From contig NZ_CP042652.1 of the NCBI RefSeq assembly GCF_013177675.1, forward strand, positions 620,001-684,000: a DNA stretch of 64,000 nucleotides, read 5' to 3'. Origin of the DNA: Arcobacter acticola. Lineage in GTDB: Bacteria > Campylobacterota > Campylobacteria > Campylobacterales > Arcobacteraceae. Positions 28,404 through 37,144 of this stretch are shown in pieces (position 1 is the stretch's first letter; each line of letters opens with the position of its first letter). The notes below the pieces were generated by a model that saw only the letters and a list, made by a program, of their open reading frames with translations, was not told the DNA's origin and did not search any database. Made by a program: the position numbers and the translations under genes.

Positions 28404-28417
28404 TTGACTTAAGTCAA
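28404..28417. promoter_or_regulatory. FNR/CRP-type palindrome TTGAC-N4-GTCAA
   Basis: TTGACTTAAGTCAA is a perfect palindrome with the TTGAN-N4-NTCAA layout of FNR/DNR-family sites. It abuts and slightly overlaps the Fur-like box. It is centred about 41 bases before the regulator ATG and 65 before the permease start. Likely bound by the adjacent Crp/Fnr protein or a paralogue. Confidence 0.65.
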
Positions 28418-28451
28418 CAATTCTTAAGAATGATTAAGATAATATTTTTTT

Positions 28452-29087
28452 ATGTATAACCAGATATTAAAAAAAATAGAATTCTTTAGTTTATTAAATG
28501 CAGATGAAATAGAACAAATCAATAATTCTTGCCAAATAGTTACATTAAATAGAGATAACATACTCTTTTATGAGGGAGATTTAGCTAAATCATTTTATAT
28601 TTTACTTGAAGGGAGCCTAAAATTATACAAAATAGGGAGTTCTGGAAATGAAATTATAATGCACCATTTTGTTCAACCCACATTACTTGCGGAAATGGCA
28701 ACTTTTCAAAATGATTCTTTTCCTGCAACTGCTATAAGTACAAGTCAGGTAACAAAAATTGCCATTTTAGATAAAGAAATATTTATTTCACTATTACAAA
28801 GTAATGGAAATCTATCTTTTCATATTATAGGATCATTAATAAGTAAGATGAAATCATTAGAACAAACTATACATAAAAATTTGGTGTATGACGCTAGACA
28901 AAGAATTTGTGCATTACTAAAAGATAATCCAAAAATTTTAATAGACAAAAAACATTCTTTCGTTGCAAAGATATTAAATATGGCACCAGAAACACTTTCT
29001 CGTAATATAAGAAAACTAAGAGAAAAAGGCTATTTAGATAAAAATAACATAGTTATTAATGATTCTTTTGATGAATTATTGGAATAA
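28452..29087 (+). CDS. Crp/Fnr family transcriptional regulator
   Basis: 211 residues. A cyclic-nucleotide-binding-like beta barrel is at about 10-120 (ILFYEGDLAKSFYILLEGSLKLYKIGSSGNEI). The dimer helix follows, then a winged HTH at about 165-205 (VAKILNMAPETLSRNIRKLREKGYL). It lacks the N-terminal cysteine cluster of FNR, so it is nearer the DNR/NssR-like NO-sensing or effector-free types. No clear Shine-Dalgarno precedes the ATG, and the AT-rich GATAAT just upstream could make the transcript almost leaderless. It is divergent from the NnrS/ABC operon and probably controls it and itself. Confidence 0.85.
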   Translation: MYNQILKKIEFFSLLNADEIEQINNSCQIVTLNRDNILFYEGDLAKSFYILLEGSLKLYKIGSSGNEIIMHHFVQPTLLAEMATFQNDSFPATAISTSQVTKIAILDKEIFISLLQSNGNLSFHIIGSLISKMKSLEQTIHKNLVYDARQRICALLKDNPKILIDKKHSFVAKILNMAPETLSRNIRKLREKGYLDKNNIVINDSFDELLE

Positions 29088-29179
29088 AATTTGATTTCTT
29101 TGTATTAAAGACAAATAATAAATATTTGAAAAAAAGTGTACCTAAATAAATGTAAAACTATCCATTGTTACTTATGTAA

Positions 29180-29194
29180 TGATAATAATTATCA
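29180..29194. promoter_or_regulatory. Fur-box-like palindrome upstream of hemP and haem receptor
   Basis: TGATAATAATTATCA is a perfect palindrome 101 bases before the hemP GTG start, in the expected promoter region of a haem-uptake operon. Confidence 0.8.
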
Positions 29195-29294
29195 ATTTTA
29201 TAAGAAATTAAGTTTTTCTTAGTTAATATCCCATTAATATTTTGTTAACAATGATTTACTTTGATTAACAAAATAAATAAAATTAGGTATTAAA

Positions 29295-29429
29295 GTGAAA
29301 GAGACAACAGAAACAAAAATTGAAAGTAAAGATATTTTTCTAAAAGAAAAAAGTATTGAAATCAAACATGATGGTCAATCTTATTTTCTAAAAATCACAA
29401 AAGCGAACAAATTAATACTTACAAAATAA
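29295..29429 (+). CDS. hemP: Hemin uptake protein HemP
   Basis: A 44-residue protein starting at GTG 29295 (TTAAAG upstream, weak). The C-terminal part IEIKHDGQSYFLKITKANKL and the ending ILTK match the HemP family pattern (I-x-H-x-G-x-x-Y-x-L-x-x-T-x-x-x-K-L-I-L-T-K). HemP is a small protein found just upstream of haem receptors and needed for their expression or function in some bacteria. It is 79 bases from the receptor start and downstream of a Fur-like box. Confidence 0.85.
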   Translation: MKETTETKIESKDIFLKEKSIEIKHDGQSYFLKITKANKLILTK

Positions 29430-29508
29430 ACACAAAATTAACTAGCCAGCGATAGTAACGTTCTCCTACAAATAGCCAGCCAATATTTTTAAATTACAAG
29501 GAAACAAA

Positions 29509-31494
29509 TTGAAATTAAAAATTGCAAAAACAGTTGCAGCATTAATGCTGGCTAATATATCAGTTCAGGCTGAAAATTCACAATCTACACACTTAGATGA
29601 TGTAAATATTAAAACAACAACAGCATTTGATGCTCAAATAAAATCTATTTCTTCGCAAGAATTAGAAGATAAGCAAGCAAGTGATGTAAAAGATGTTTTA
29701 AAATCTATTCCAAGTGTAGATGTATCAGGTGATGCAAGATATGCACAAAAAATATATGTAAGAGGATTAGATGATAAATCTTCAAATATCACAGTTGATG
29801 GTGCTAAAGTAGGTGGTCAATTATTTCACCATTCAGGTGATCAAACTATTGATCCATCGTTATTGAAGATCACTTCTGTTGAACTAGGACCAAACTCTGC
29901 TTTAAGCGGTTCAGGAGTAATTAATGGTTCATTTGTTTATGAAACAAAAGATCCAAGTGATTTTTTAGAACCAAATGAAGTTTTTGGTGGAAAAGTTACT
30001 TTAGGTTATCAAAGTGGATATGAGAGAAAAACAGGTACAGTGGCTGTTTTTGGTAGAGTAAATGACAAAGTAGAGTTCGTAGGAATTGGTACAATTTCTG
30101 ATGATGGAACATTACGAATAGGTGGTGGTGAAGAGTTTACTTCAAAAGAAAGTAGACTTGAAAGTGGTTTAGCAAAAATTGTTATAAAAGCAAATGATTA
30201 CAATACAATCAAACTTTCATATAATAGATATGAAGATAGTGGAGATAGACAACTTTCAGGTGAAAAAGTAGGAACAGATAATGAAGAAGACTATAACTCA
30301 ATAACAAGAGATACTTTTAATATAAATTATGAATATAAACCTGATAATGAACTTGTAAATGTAAAAGCAAATACTTATTACAATGAACAGTATTTAACAA
30401 GAGAAGCTACAAGTGAAGCAACTTATGAAGAACCTGAAAGAGAGTATAAAAATACAACACTAGGATATGACTTAAGAAATACATCTTTATTGGGAATACA
30501 TAAAATCACTTATGGAACTGATTATACCCATGAAGAACAAGAAGTAAGTGCAGATGGGTACAGAGTTTATACAACAGGTGTAACAGAAGATTTAAATGTA
30601 AGTGGTGGTGAAATAGATAATAGAGGTTTATATATTGAAGATGAAATGCAATTAAATAAACTAACTTTAACTTTAGGTGCTAGATATGATTACCATGAAT
30701 TAGGTGGAATCTATGATGGAACATTCAAAGAATTATCTCCTAAATTAAAAGCCAAATATCAACTTACAGATGAGTTAGCTTTAAAAACTGCATACGGTCA
30801 TATCTTTAAAGGTCCAGCTTTAGGTGAAACCTTAATGTTAAGTAGTACAACAACTCAAGATGATGATGTGAGTGCTCAAATTGGAAATAACTTTGAGCTT
30901 GGATTTGATTATGATTTAACAAATACTTTAAATGCTGATTATTCAATTTTTGGATTTAATGTTTATAGATATGATGTTGACAATTATTCATATCCTACAA
31001 AAAACAATAGTCTATCAAGCGAAAGTGATGTTGTTATTTGGGGACTTGAAACAATGTTCTCTTATGAGAAAGATAAATTTGGTTTAAATGCAAGTCATAG
31101 TTATACTGATGGGAAAGAAAAAGATTTAGCATCAGGAACTACATATGATCCTAAAGCTGCACATATTCATTTATTTAAAATTGCTTTAAATTACCAATTA
31201 TTAAATGAATTAAAAGGAAGTTATTCTACACAGTTCGTACCTGGGAATACATGGAATGAGTATTCATCAACATCAGGGGTAATAGAATATGAAAGAGGTG
31301 GATATGCTACTCATGATGTAGACTTTACATATAAACCAAATTCAATGAAAAATACAACATTTAACTTTGGTGTTGGAAATATTTTTGATAAAAAATATGT
31401 TAGTCATAATGGTTTCGGTGCACAAACTACAAGTACAAATAGAAACTATGATGTTGGAAGAAACGTAAAATTTCAACTATCTTATAGATTTTAA
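29509..31494 (+). CDS. TonB-dependent haem receptor
   Basis: 661 residues from TTG 29509 (CAAGGAA eight bases upstream). The signal peptide is about 1-21 (ending VQAEN). The plug has SSQELEDKQASDVKDVLKSIPSVDV and YVRGLDDKSSNITVDGAKVGGQLFHHSGDQTIDP. The 22-strand barrel ends in an aromatic tail KFQLSYRF. The plug wording and the upstream hemP place it with haem/haemoglobin receptors of the ChuA/HmuR/HasR-like group. Unlike the receptor at 21-24 kb it is intact. Haem as substrate is inferred from hemP. Confidence 0.88.
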   Translation: MKLKIAKTVAALMLANISVQAENSQSTHLDDVNIKTTTAFDAQIKSISSQELEDKQASDVKDVLKSIPSVDVSGDARYAQKIYVRGLDDKSSNITVDGAKVGGQLFHHSGDQTIDPSLLKITSVELGPNSALSGSGVINGSFVYETKDPSDFLEPNEVFGGKVTLGYQSGYERKTGTVAVFGRVNDKVEFVGIGTISDDGTLRIGGGEEFTSKESRLESGLAKIVIKANDYNTIKLSYNRYEDSGDRQLSGEKVGTDNEEDYNSITRDTFNINYEYKPDNELVNVKANTYYNEQYLTREATSEATYEEPEREYKNTTLGYDLRNTSLLGIHKITYGTDYTHEEQEVSADGYRVYTTGVTEDLNVSGGEIDNRGLYIEDEMQLNKLTLTLGARYDYHELGGIYDGTFKELSPKLKAKYQLTDELALKTAYGHIFKGPALGETLMLSSTTTQDDDVSAQIGNNFELGFDYDLTNTLNADYSIFGFNVYRYDVDNYSYPTKNNSLSSESDVVIWGLETMFSYEKDKFGLNASHSYTDGKEKDLASGTTYDPKAAHIHLFKIALNYQLLNELKGSYSTQFVPGNTWNEYSSTSGVIEYERGGYATHDVDFTYKPNSMKNTTFNFGVGNIFDKKYVSHNGFGAQTTSTNRNYDVGRNVKFQLSYRF

Positions 31495-31498
31495 AAAT

Positions 31499-31529
31499 AA
31501 AAAGAAGTGATATTAAATCACTTCTTTTT
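31499..31529 (+). terminator. Intrinsic terminator after haem receptor
   Basis: A 13-base perfect stem (AAAAAGAAGTGAT with ATCACTTCTTTTT) and 5-base loop, ending in T5, starting five bases after the receptor stop. Confidence 0.85.
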
Positions 31530-32121
31530 AATAATCACTATCGTTAATAAACCATTAAAATTCATTGGTTAAAATTTCAAAAATTAAAAAAGAGAGAAAA
31601 TATGCATAAAAAGTTTTTGTTCAAAGTCCATCTTATTTTAGGATTAACAGCAGGATTTGTTTTGATGATAATTGGATTAACAGGTTCAATTTTATCTTTT
31701 GAAAAAGAGATAATACAATTTATAAATAAAGATAGTTACTTTGTAAAAAATGTAAATGAACCAAGGTTGTCAATAGAAGATATATTAAATGATTTTAATA
31801 AAAAAATCCCAGATGCTAAAATAAATGCTTTAACTTTTTCAAAAAATGAAAATTCTTCATTAGTTATAAACATTGCTTCAAAAGATAAAAAAGCTAGAAA
31901 AGGAATCAACTATTATATAAATCCTTATACAGCTGAGATTTTAGCAGATATAAAAGGTGAAGTTTTTTTTAAATTTATTGAAAATATTCATAGACGACTT
32001 GCCTTTGGTGATGTTGGTAAACAAATAGTAGGAGCAAGTGTTTTATCACTTTTATTACTTATGATTAGTGGAGTTTATATTTATTGGCCTAGAATAAAAC
32101 ATGCATTTTTCAAAAGTATTA

Positions 32122-33264
32122 TTACTCCACCGATAAACTAAACTAATTATATGCTAAATTTAGCTATAATTTGAAATGGAAAAAATAAATAAATTAGAAA
32201 AAAATGATGCTAGAAAAGTAGATTCAAATACATTACAGTATCTCAGAGATAGAGCAATTAAATTAAGGGATAGTGGTATAAGTAATCTTGAAACAGCTGC
32301 AATATTAGGTTTGTCAAAAATTACAACATCAAGATGGTATAGCAAATATAAAAAAGATGGTCAAAAAGCACTTAAAGTTCAAAAAACTGGTCGTCCTAAA
32401 AAGTCTGGTAAGAGACTTAGCGATGAACAAGAGGAAAAAATCATCCGAATGCTTATAGATACAACCCCAGAACAATTAAAGTTTAAGTTTGCTTTGTGGA
32501 CAAGAGAAGCTGTAAAACAGTTAATTCTAAGAGTAGTAGATATTGATATGCCAATATCAACAGTTGGAGATTATCTTGCAAAATGGCAATTTACTTCGAA
32601 AAAACCAATAAAAAGAGCTTATGAAAGAAAAGATAGTGCAACTAAAGCTTGGTTGGAAGAAACATATCCAAAAATCAAAAAAGAAGCAAAAATAAATAAT
32701 GCTGATATTTGGTGGGCTGATGAGACTGCTTGTGTATCAATGCCATCAAATTTAAAAGGATATGCTCCAATAGGAAGTAAAATAAAACCTATTCTTACTC
32801 ATACAGCTAAAAAGTTTAAAGTGAATATGATATCAGCCATTACAAATACAGGTAAATCAATGTTTGCATTGTATGATGATTCAATAGCTACAGATAATTT
32901 TATAGATTTTTTAGAAAAAGTAATAAAATCAAATGATAAAAAAGTATTTATGATAGTAGATAACCTAAGAGTACATCATGCTAAATTAGTAAAAGCTTGG
33001 GAAGAAAAGCATAAAGATAAAATCAAACTCTTTTATCTTCCACCATACTCCCCAGAATTTAATCCTGATGAATATTTGAATCAAGATTATAAGAGTAATG
33101 TACATAAAAATGGTCTGCCAAAAAATCAAAAAGAACTAAAAGAAAACACACAAAATTATATGGAGAATTTACAAAAAAATCCACAAAAAATAGCTAACTT
33201 TTTTCAACATCAAAGTGTTAAATATGCTAGCTAATGAAATTAGCTCTGTTTATTGGGGGAGTAA
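32122..33264 (+). mobile_element. IS630-family insertion sequence, single-ORF type
   Basis: 1143 bp with TA duplications at 32120-32121 and 33265-33266. Terminal inverted repeats begin TTACTCCACCGATAAAC on the left and TTACTCCCCCAATAAAC on the right, with further similarity inward to about 31 bases. One transposase gene. It is unrelated in detail to the two 1068-bp copies at 13 and 23 kb, but uses the same TA target type. Confidence 0.92.
32176..33234 (+). CDS. IS630-family transposase (single ORF)
   Basis: 352 residues. The N-terminal HTH region is about 20-70 (NLETAAILGLSKITTSRWYSKY), followed by a second HTH-like part and the DDE domain. The domain shows IWWADETACVSMPSN (first D), VFMIVDNLRVHHAK (second D) and YLPPYSPEFNPDEYLNQ (final acidic residue). 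All catalytic positions are present, so it may be active. Confidence 0.92.
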   Translation: MEKINKLEKNDARKVDSNTLQYLRDRAIKLRDSGISNLETAAILGLSKITTSRWYSKYKKDGQKALKVQKTGRPKKSGKRLSDEQEEKIIRMLIDTTPEQLKFKFALWTREAVKQLILRVVDIDMPISTVGDYLAKWQFTSKKPIKRAYERKDSATKAWLEETYPKIKKEAKINNADIWWADETACVSMPSNLKGYAPIGSKIKPILTHTAKKFKVNMISAITNTGKSMFALYDDSIATDNFIDFLEKVIKSNDKKVFMIVDNLRVHHAKLVKAWEEKHKDKIKLFYLPPYSPEFNPDEYLNQDYKSNVHKNGLPKNQKELKENTQNYMENLQKNPQKIANFFQHQSVKYAS

Positions 33265-33864
33265 TACTTTTAAATTTAAAAGTAAAGGAAGAGCTTTTTT
33301 ATCTACAATGCACAGCACTATTGGTATATGGGTAATTCCTTTTTATTTAATCTCATGTTTAACAGGACTTTATTGGTCATATGATTGGTATAGCAATTCT
33401 TTACACTCTTTAACAGGTGTAGAAAAACAGAAAAAAATGCCACCTAAATTTGATGAAAATGCTGTTTTATCATATACAGATGTTCAAAAAGCTCTTGATT
33501 TATTTAATGAAAATGTAAAAGATTATGAGAAAATAAATATTAGGTTTACAGCAAAAAATGAAACTTATACTTTTTCATATTTGCCAACAAATCCAACTCA
33601 TGATATGGCTATGAATAAAATAGAATTAGATATAAATACAAATGAAGTTATAAAACATGAAAAATTTGAAGATAAATCTATGGCAGAAAAACTTATGAAA
33701 AGTATTTTAGCTTTACATACAGGTGAGTATTTTGGTCTGTTTGGGAAAATCATAATGTTTACAACTTCTCTATTAATGTCACTATTTACAATAACAGGTC
33801 TTATGATGTATATAGGAAGAAAAAAGAAAAAACTTAAAGAAGCGGATAAAGCAGTAGTTTAAAA

Positions 33865-35577
33865 CTACTCTTTATCTATATATCTTTTTTTAGCACTATC
33901 TTTGATTTTATCAACTTCAACTAAAATAAATCCATCAATACAATCACCAAAGTTTTTATCAATATTAAAAGATAAAAATTTAATACCACCATCTTCAGTG
34001 ATTTCACTATATTGTTTATATAAAGTAGGAACTGTAACTCCGATATTTGATAGGGCAGATTTTAAAAACTTGAAATCTTTTTTCTTATCTTCTAAATCAA
34101 AAAGCTCTTTTATTTCACTTATATTATTTGAGTATTGATAAGGTGTTTTGCCCTCAACCAAATTTACTTCCTCTTTAAAATAATGACTATAATAAAATAT
34201 CATCATATCTTTTGCAACCGTTGGAAACGAGGCACTCATAGAAACAGGTCCAAACATATATTTGATATTTGGATTACTTTTTAAATATGCACCAATACCA
34301 AACCATAAATAATCTAAAGCTCTAGTTCCCCAATATTTTGGTTGAACAAAACTTCTTCCAAGTTCTATAGAGCTTTTAAGATATGGAGTAAACTCTTCAT
34401 TATATTTAAATAGATTATTTGAATAAAAACCTTTTACACCGATGTTTTTAAATATAAAATCAGAATTTCCAATTCTATAAGATCCAACAATTTCAAGGTC
34501 ATTTTCATCCCATAAGATAATATGTTGGTAATAAATATCATATTTATCCGTATCTCTTTTTTTATTTACACCTTCACCAACTTTTCTAAAAGACAATTCT
34601 CTTAATCTTCCAAGCTCTTTTAAAACAATTGAATCTTCGACATAATCGTATAAATAAATTTTTTTACCATCTGAAGTTTGACCAATAAGTTTTGATTTTT
34701 TTAATTCATTTAATAAATCAATTCTGCTAACTGGATGAGCTATTGCACTTTGAGTTTCAAAGAATGATTTTTTGCCTTTTTTTAGACTATATAAATGTTT
34801 TTTATAAAGATTTAATAAAAACTTTTTATCAATTCCTTTTGGAGTTATATTTTCATTTGGAATAATTTGTCCAACTTTTATAGCAATTCTTTTTGATTTT
34901 TTATTAAACATTTCATGAGATAATAAAAGTGTTGAAAAGGTTTTATTAATTACTGAAATTGTATAAAAAGTTTTTGAGTTTTTTGCATCTAAAAAAATTG
35001 GCAAAATAGGAGCATTTGAATTTTGTGCAAAGTTTAAAAACCCTTTATTCCATGCAGGATCTTTGATACCTTTAGGAGTTGCACGACTTACTTCACCTGC
35101 TGGAAATAAAATAATAGCTTCTTCATTATTCAAAGCTTCATAGATTTTTTTTATATCATTTTTTGATTGTCTTAATTTATAATTATCAATTGGAATTAAA
35201 AGTGAGTTTAATGCTTCAAATCCTGCTAAAAAATCATTTGCTACAATTTTAACATCTTTTCGCACTTGAGAGATTAATCTTAATAAACAAAGTGCATCAA
35301 GTCCACCTAAAGGATGATTTGCAATGATTACCACTTTTCCACTCGTTGGGATATTTTGTAAATCACTACTTGAAACAGTATAATCAAAATCAAAATAATC
35401 TAATACAGCATCAACAAATTCAAAGCCTTTTAAATGTGCATTTTGTGTTAAAAATTGGTTTATTGAGTCTTCATGAACAATTTTTTTTGCAACTTTAAAT
35501 AAAGATTTCTTTAAAAAGTTGTCTTTTTTATTTATATTTGGAAATTTCTTTTCTATCTCTTTTTGAATATCTATCAT
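33865..35577 (-). CDS. Bifunctional acyltransferase, OlsF-like (PlsC-type plus OlsB/GNAT-type)
   Basis: 570 residues. The N-terminal acyltransferase (about 60-270) has the NHPLGGLD motif around H88-D94 and a later LFPAGEVSR. The C-terminal domain (about 300-560) is OlsB/hemolysin-like GNAT, with IVGSYRIG and ELGRSFVQPKYWGTRALDYLW. This order (O-acyltransferase then N-acyltransferase) is that of OlsF, which makes ornithine lipids in one protein. The assignment rests on architecture only. It is convergent with the PepSY gene and divergent from the DUF445 gene. Confidence 0.78.
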   Translation of the reverse strand: MIDIQKEIEKKFPNINKKDNFLKKSLFKVAKKIVHEDSINQFLTQNAHLKGFEFVDAVLDYFDFDYTVSSSDLQNIPTSGKVVIIANHPLGGLDALCLLRLISQVRKDVKIVANDFLAGFEALNSLLIPIDNYKLRQSKNDIKKIYEALNNEEAIILFPAGEVSRATPKGIKDPAWNKGFLNFAQNSNAPILPIFLDAKNSKTFYTISVINKTFSTLLLSHEMFNKKSKRIAIKVGQIIPNENITPKGIDKKFLLNLYKKHLYSLKKGKKSFFETQSAIAHPVSRIDLLNELKKSKLIGQTSDGKKIYLYDYVEDSIVLKELGRLRELSFRKVGEGVNKKRDTDKYDIYYQHIILWDENDLEIVGSYRIGNSDFIFKNIGVKGFYSNNLFKYNEEFTPYLKSSIELGRSFVQPKYWGTRALDYLWFGIGAYLKSNPNIKYMFGPVSMSASFPTVAKDMMIFYYSHYFKEEVNLVEGKTPYQYSNNISEIKELFDLEDKKKDFKFLKSALSNIGVTVPTLYKQYSEITEDGGIKFLSFNIDKNFGDCIDGFILVEVDKIKDSAKKRYIDKE

Positions 35578-35699
35578 CTATACTCCTAATTTATAAAATT
35601 ATATGAGCCTTTGATTACAGAATAGTGACAAAATATTTTTAAAAGCTATTTCAAAAACTTATGATAAAATCTATCTTATTTTAATAGGGGAGATTTTTT

Positions 35700-36410
35700 A
35701 TGAATAAATCAGATATTACAAATTTAATCACCGTTTTAATCATGGCTTATGGTTATTCAAATGGAAATGAGACGGTTTTTATGGTTGGACTTTTTGCTCT
35801 TAGTGGTGCGGTTACAAATACACTTGCTATTCATATGCTTTTTGAAAAAGTGCCATTTCTTTATGGTTCAGGTGTAATTGAAAATAAATTTGATCAATTT
35901 AAACTTTCAATTCATAACTTACTAATGAATCAGTTTTTCACTCGTGAAAATCTAACAAGATTTTTCCAAGATGAGGTAAATAGTGCGAAAAAAACTATTG
36001 ATTTTGAGAAAATTTTAAATAAAACAGATTTTTCACCTGCTTATGAATCTTTAAAAGAATCAGTAATGCAATCAAGCTTTGGTGGAATGTTAGGAATGTT
36101 TGGAGGAGAAGCAGCTTTAGAGCCTTTAAGAGAACCTTTTACAAAAAAACTTCAAGCTTCGATAATCTCAATTTCAAGTAGTGATGCATTTCAAGATGTT
36201 GTAAATGAAGCATTAAAATCAGAAGATTTAAGCGAAGATATTTACAATAAACTTAGCCTAATCGTAAATGCAAGACTAGAAGAATTAACACCTGCAATGG
36301 TTAAAGAAATAGTTCAAGATATGATAAAAGAACACTTAGGATGGCTTGTTATTTGGGGAGCTGTTTTTGGTGGACTAATTGGATTATTTAGTTCTTTAGT
36401 TATGAAATAA
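35700..36410 (+). CDS. DUF445 family membrane protein
   Basis: 236 residues. The N-terminal hydrophobic part has FALSGAVTNTLAIHMLFEKVPFLYGSGVIENKFDQFK in segments, the DUF445 signature. A helical middle follows, with a C-terminal TM helix (LVIWGAVFGGLIGLFSSLVM). Ribosome site AGGGGAG precedes the ATG. Function unknown for the family. It is followed by a hairpin terminator. Confidence 0.85.
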   Translation: MNKSDITNLITVLIMAYGYSNGNETVFMVGLFALSGAVTNTLAIHMLFEKVPFLYGSGVIENKFDQFKLSIHNLLMNQFFTRENLTRFFQDEVNSAKKTIDFEKILNKTDFSPAYESLKESVMQSSFGGMLGMFGGEAALEPLREPFTKKLQASIISISSSDAFQDVVNEALKSEDLSEDIYNKLSLIVNARLEELTPAMVKEIVQDMIKEHLGWLVIWGAVFGGLIGLFSSLVMK

Positions 36411-36434
36411 AAGAAAGATTTATTCTTTCTTTTA
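36408..36434. terminator. Hairpin terminator after DUF445 gene
   Basis: AAAAGAAAGA / TCTTTCTTTT stem, with its T-rich end, starting at the stop codon. It is also positioned to serve the convergent coiled-coil gene. Confidence 0.65.
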
Positions 36435-36457
36435 TATTGGAATTATTTTAAAATAGT

Positions 36458-36694
36458 TTATGAATACTGTGGTATTTCATATGCATTTTGTTCTTTTCTA
36501 AAAGTTAATGCACTTTTCAAAGACTCAACTTCACTTTCTAAAAAAGTTTTTTCTTCTTGCAATTCTCTAATCATTTTTTTCAAAGTTTCAATTTCCATAT
36601 GTAATATATCATTTCTTTTTGCTAAAAATAACTTCTCTCTTTTTAATTCTTCATTTTCTTCCATAGAGAGTTTATGTAGTAGTTCATAATTCAT
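36458..36694 (-). CDS. Short coiled-coil protein
   Basis: 78 residues, almost all one predicted coiled coil with heptad leucines and a high Glu/Lys content (MEENEELKREKLFLAKRND; LQEEKTFLESEVESLKSAL). No TM segment or signal. It resembles small leucine-zipper-like or cell-division helper proteins, but none can be named. Ribosome site AGAAGGA lies upstream. Confidence 0.6.
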   Translation of the reverse strand: MNYELLHKLSMEENEELKREKLFLAKRNDILHMEIETLKKMIRELQEEKTFLESEVESLKSALTFRKEQNAYEIPQYS

Positions 36695-36838
36695 TTTTAA
36701 TCCTTCTCAAGAAAAGTAATCTTTTATAAATCTGATTAATAATATATTGTATCATAATTTATAAAAGTTATTTTTTATTTGAAATCAATAACAAAACTTT
36801 TATATGTTAGAATACCGCAAAAAAGTTTTGAGGGTAAA

Positions 36839-37144
36839 ATGGAAGGTATTGAAGTAGTAGTTTTATTAGATGTTGGTGGTTTAGAAGATAAAGAAAAGTT
36901 TGAAAAACATGTTAAAAAAGAAGGTTTTAAAGCTATTGAAGGTGAAGATTTTGTATATACAGCACACTCAACAACGACAACATTTTCTACTAAAGCTTAT
37001 ATTTTAGAAGTGTTTAGAAAAGGTCTTCAAAAAAATAGTTTTAATGATGCAAATTTAATTTTCTTATTAAATGAAACACCTTATCCTACTTATTATTATG
37101 ATAAGAATACAAATGACTTTGAGCTAGTACAAGTAGAAAAATAG
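36839..37144 (+). CDS. Uncharacterised protein preceding mfd
   Basis: 101 residues from ATG 36839, with GAGGG four bases upstream; an upstream in-frame extension to 36779 lacks a ribosome site. It is an alpha/beta protein with no recognised motif (EGIEVVVLLDVGGLEDKEKF; FSTKAYILEVFRKGLQ). Its stop overlaps the GTG start of mfd by one base, so the two are co-translated. Confidence 0.65.
   Translation: MEGIEVVVLLDVGGLEDKEKFEKHVKKEGFKAIEGEDFVYTAHSTTTTFSTKAYILEVFRKGLQKNSFNDANLIFLLNETPYPTYYYDKNTNDFELVQVEK

Larger units (their letters stand above)
31602..33862 (+). pseudogene. PepSY-associated membrane protein (PiuB-like), broken by an IS630-type element
   Basis: The 5' part has a TM helix (LILGLTAGFVLMIIGLTGSI) and a PepSY-like domain, then TM LSLLLLMISGVYIYWPRIK. 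It reads to HAFFKSI at 32121. After the IS (32122-33264) it continues with TFKFKSKGRAFLSTMHSTIGIW, more TM helices and a second PepSY-like region, ending GRKKKKLKEADKAVV. Removing the IS and one TA (32120-32121) restores a 371-residue frame. PepSY-TM proteins act in iron uptake, often as ferric-siderophore or haem-linked inner-membrane reductases. It follows the haem receptor. As it stands only fragments can be made. Confidence 0.9.

Noticed and set aside
33215-33266. Separate gene starting at 33215
   Set aside because: Its first codons belong to the IS right end; the remainder is the second half of the PepSY gene.
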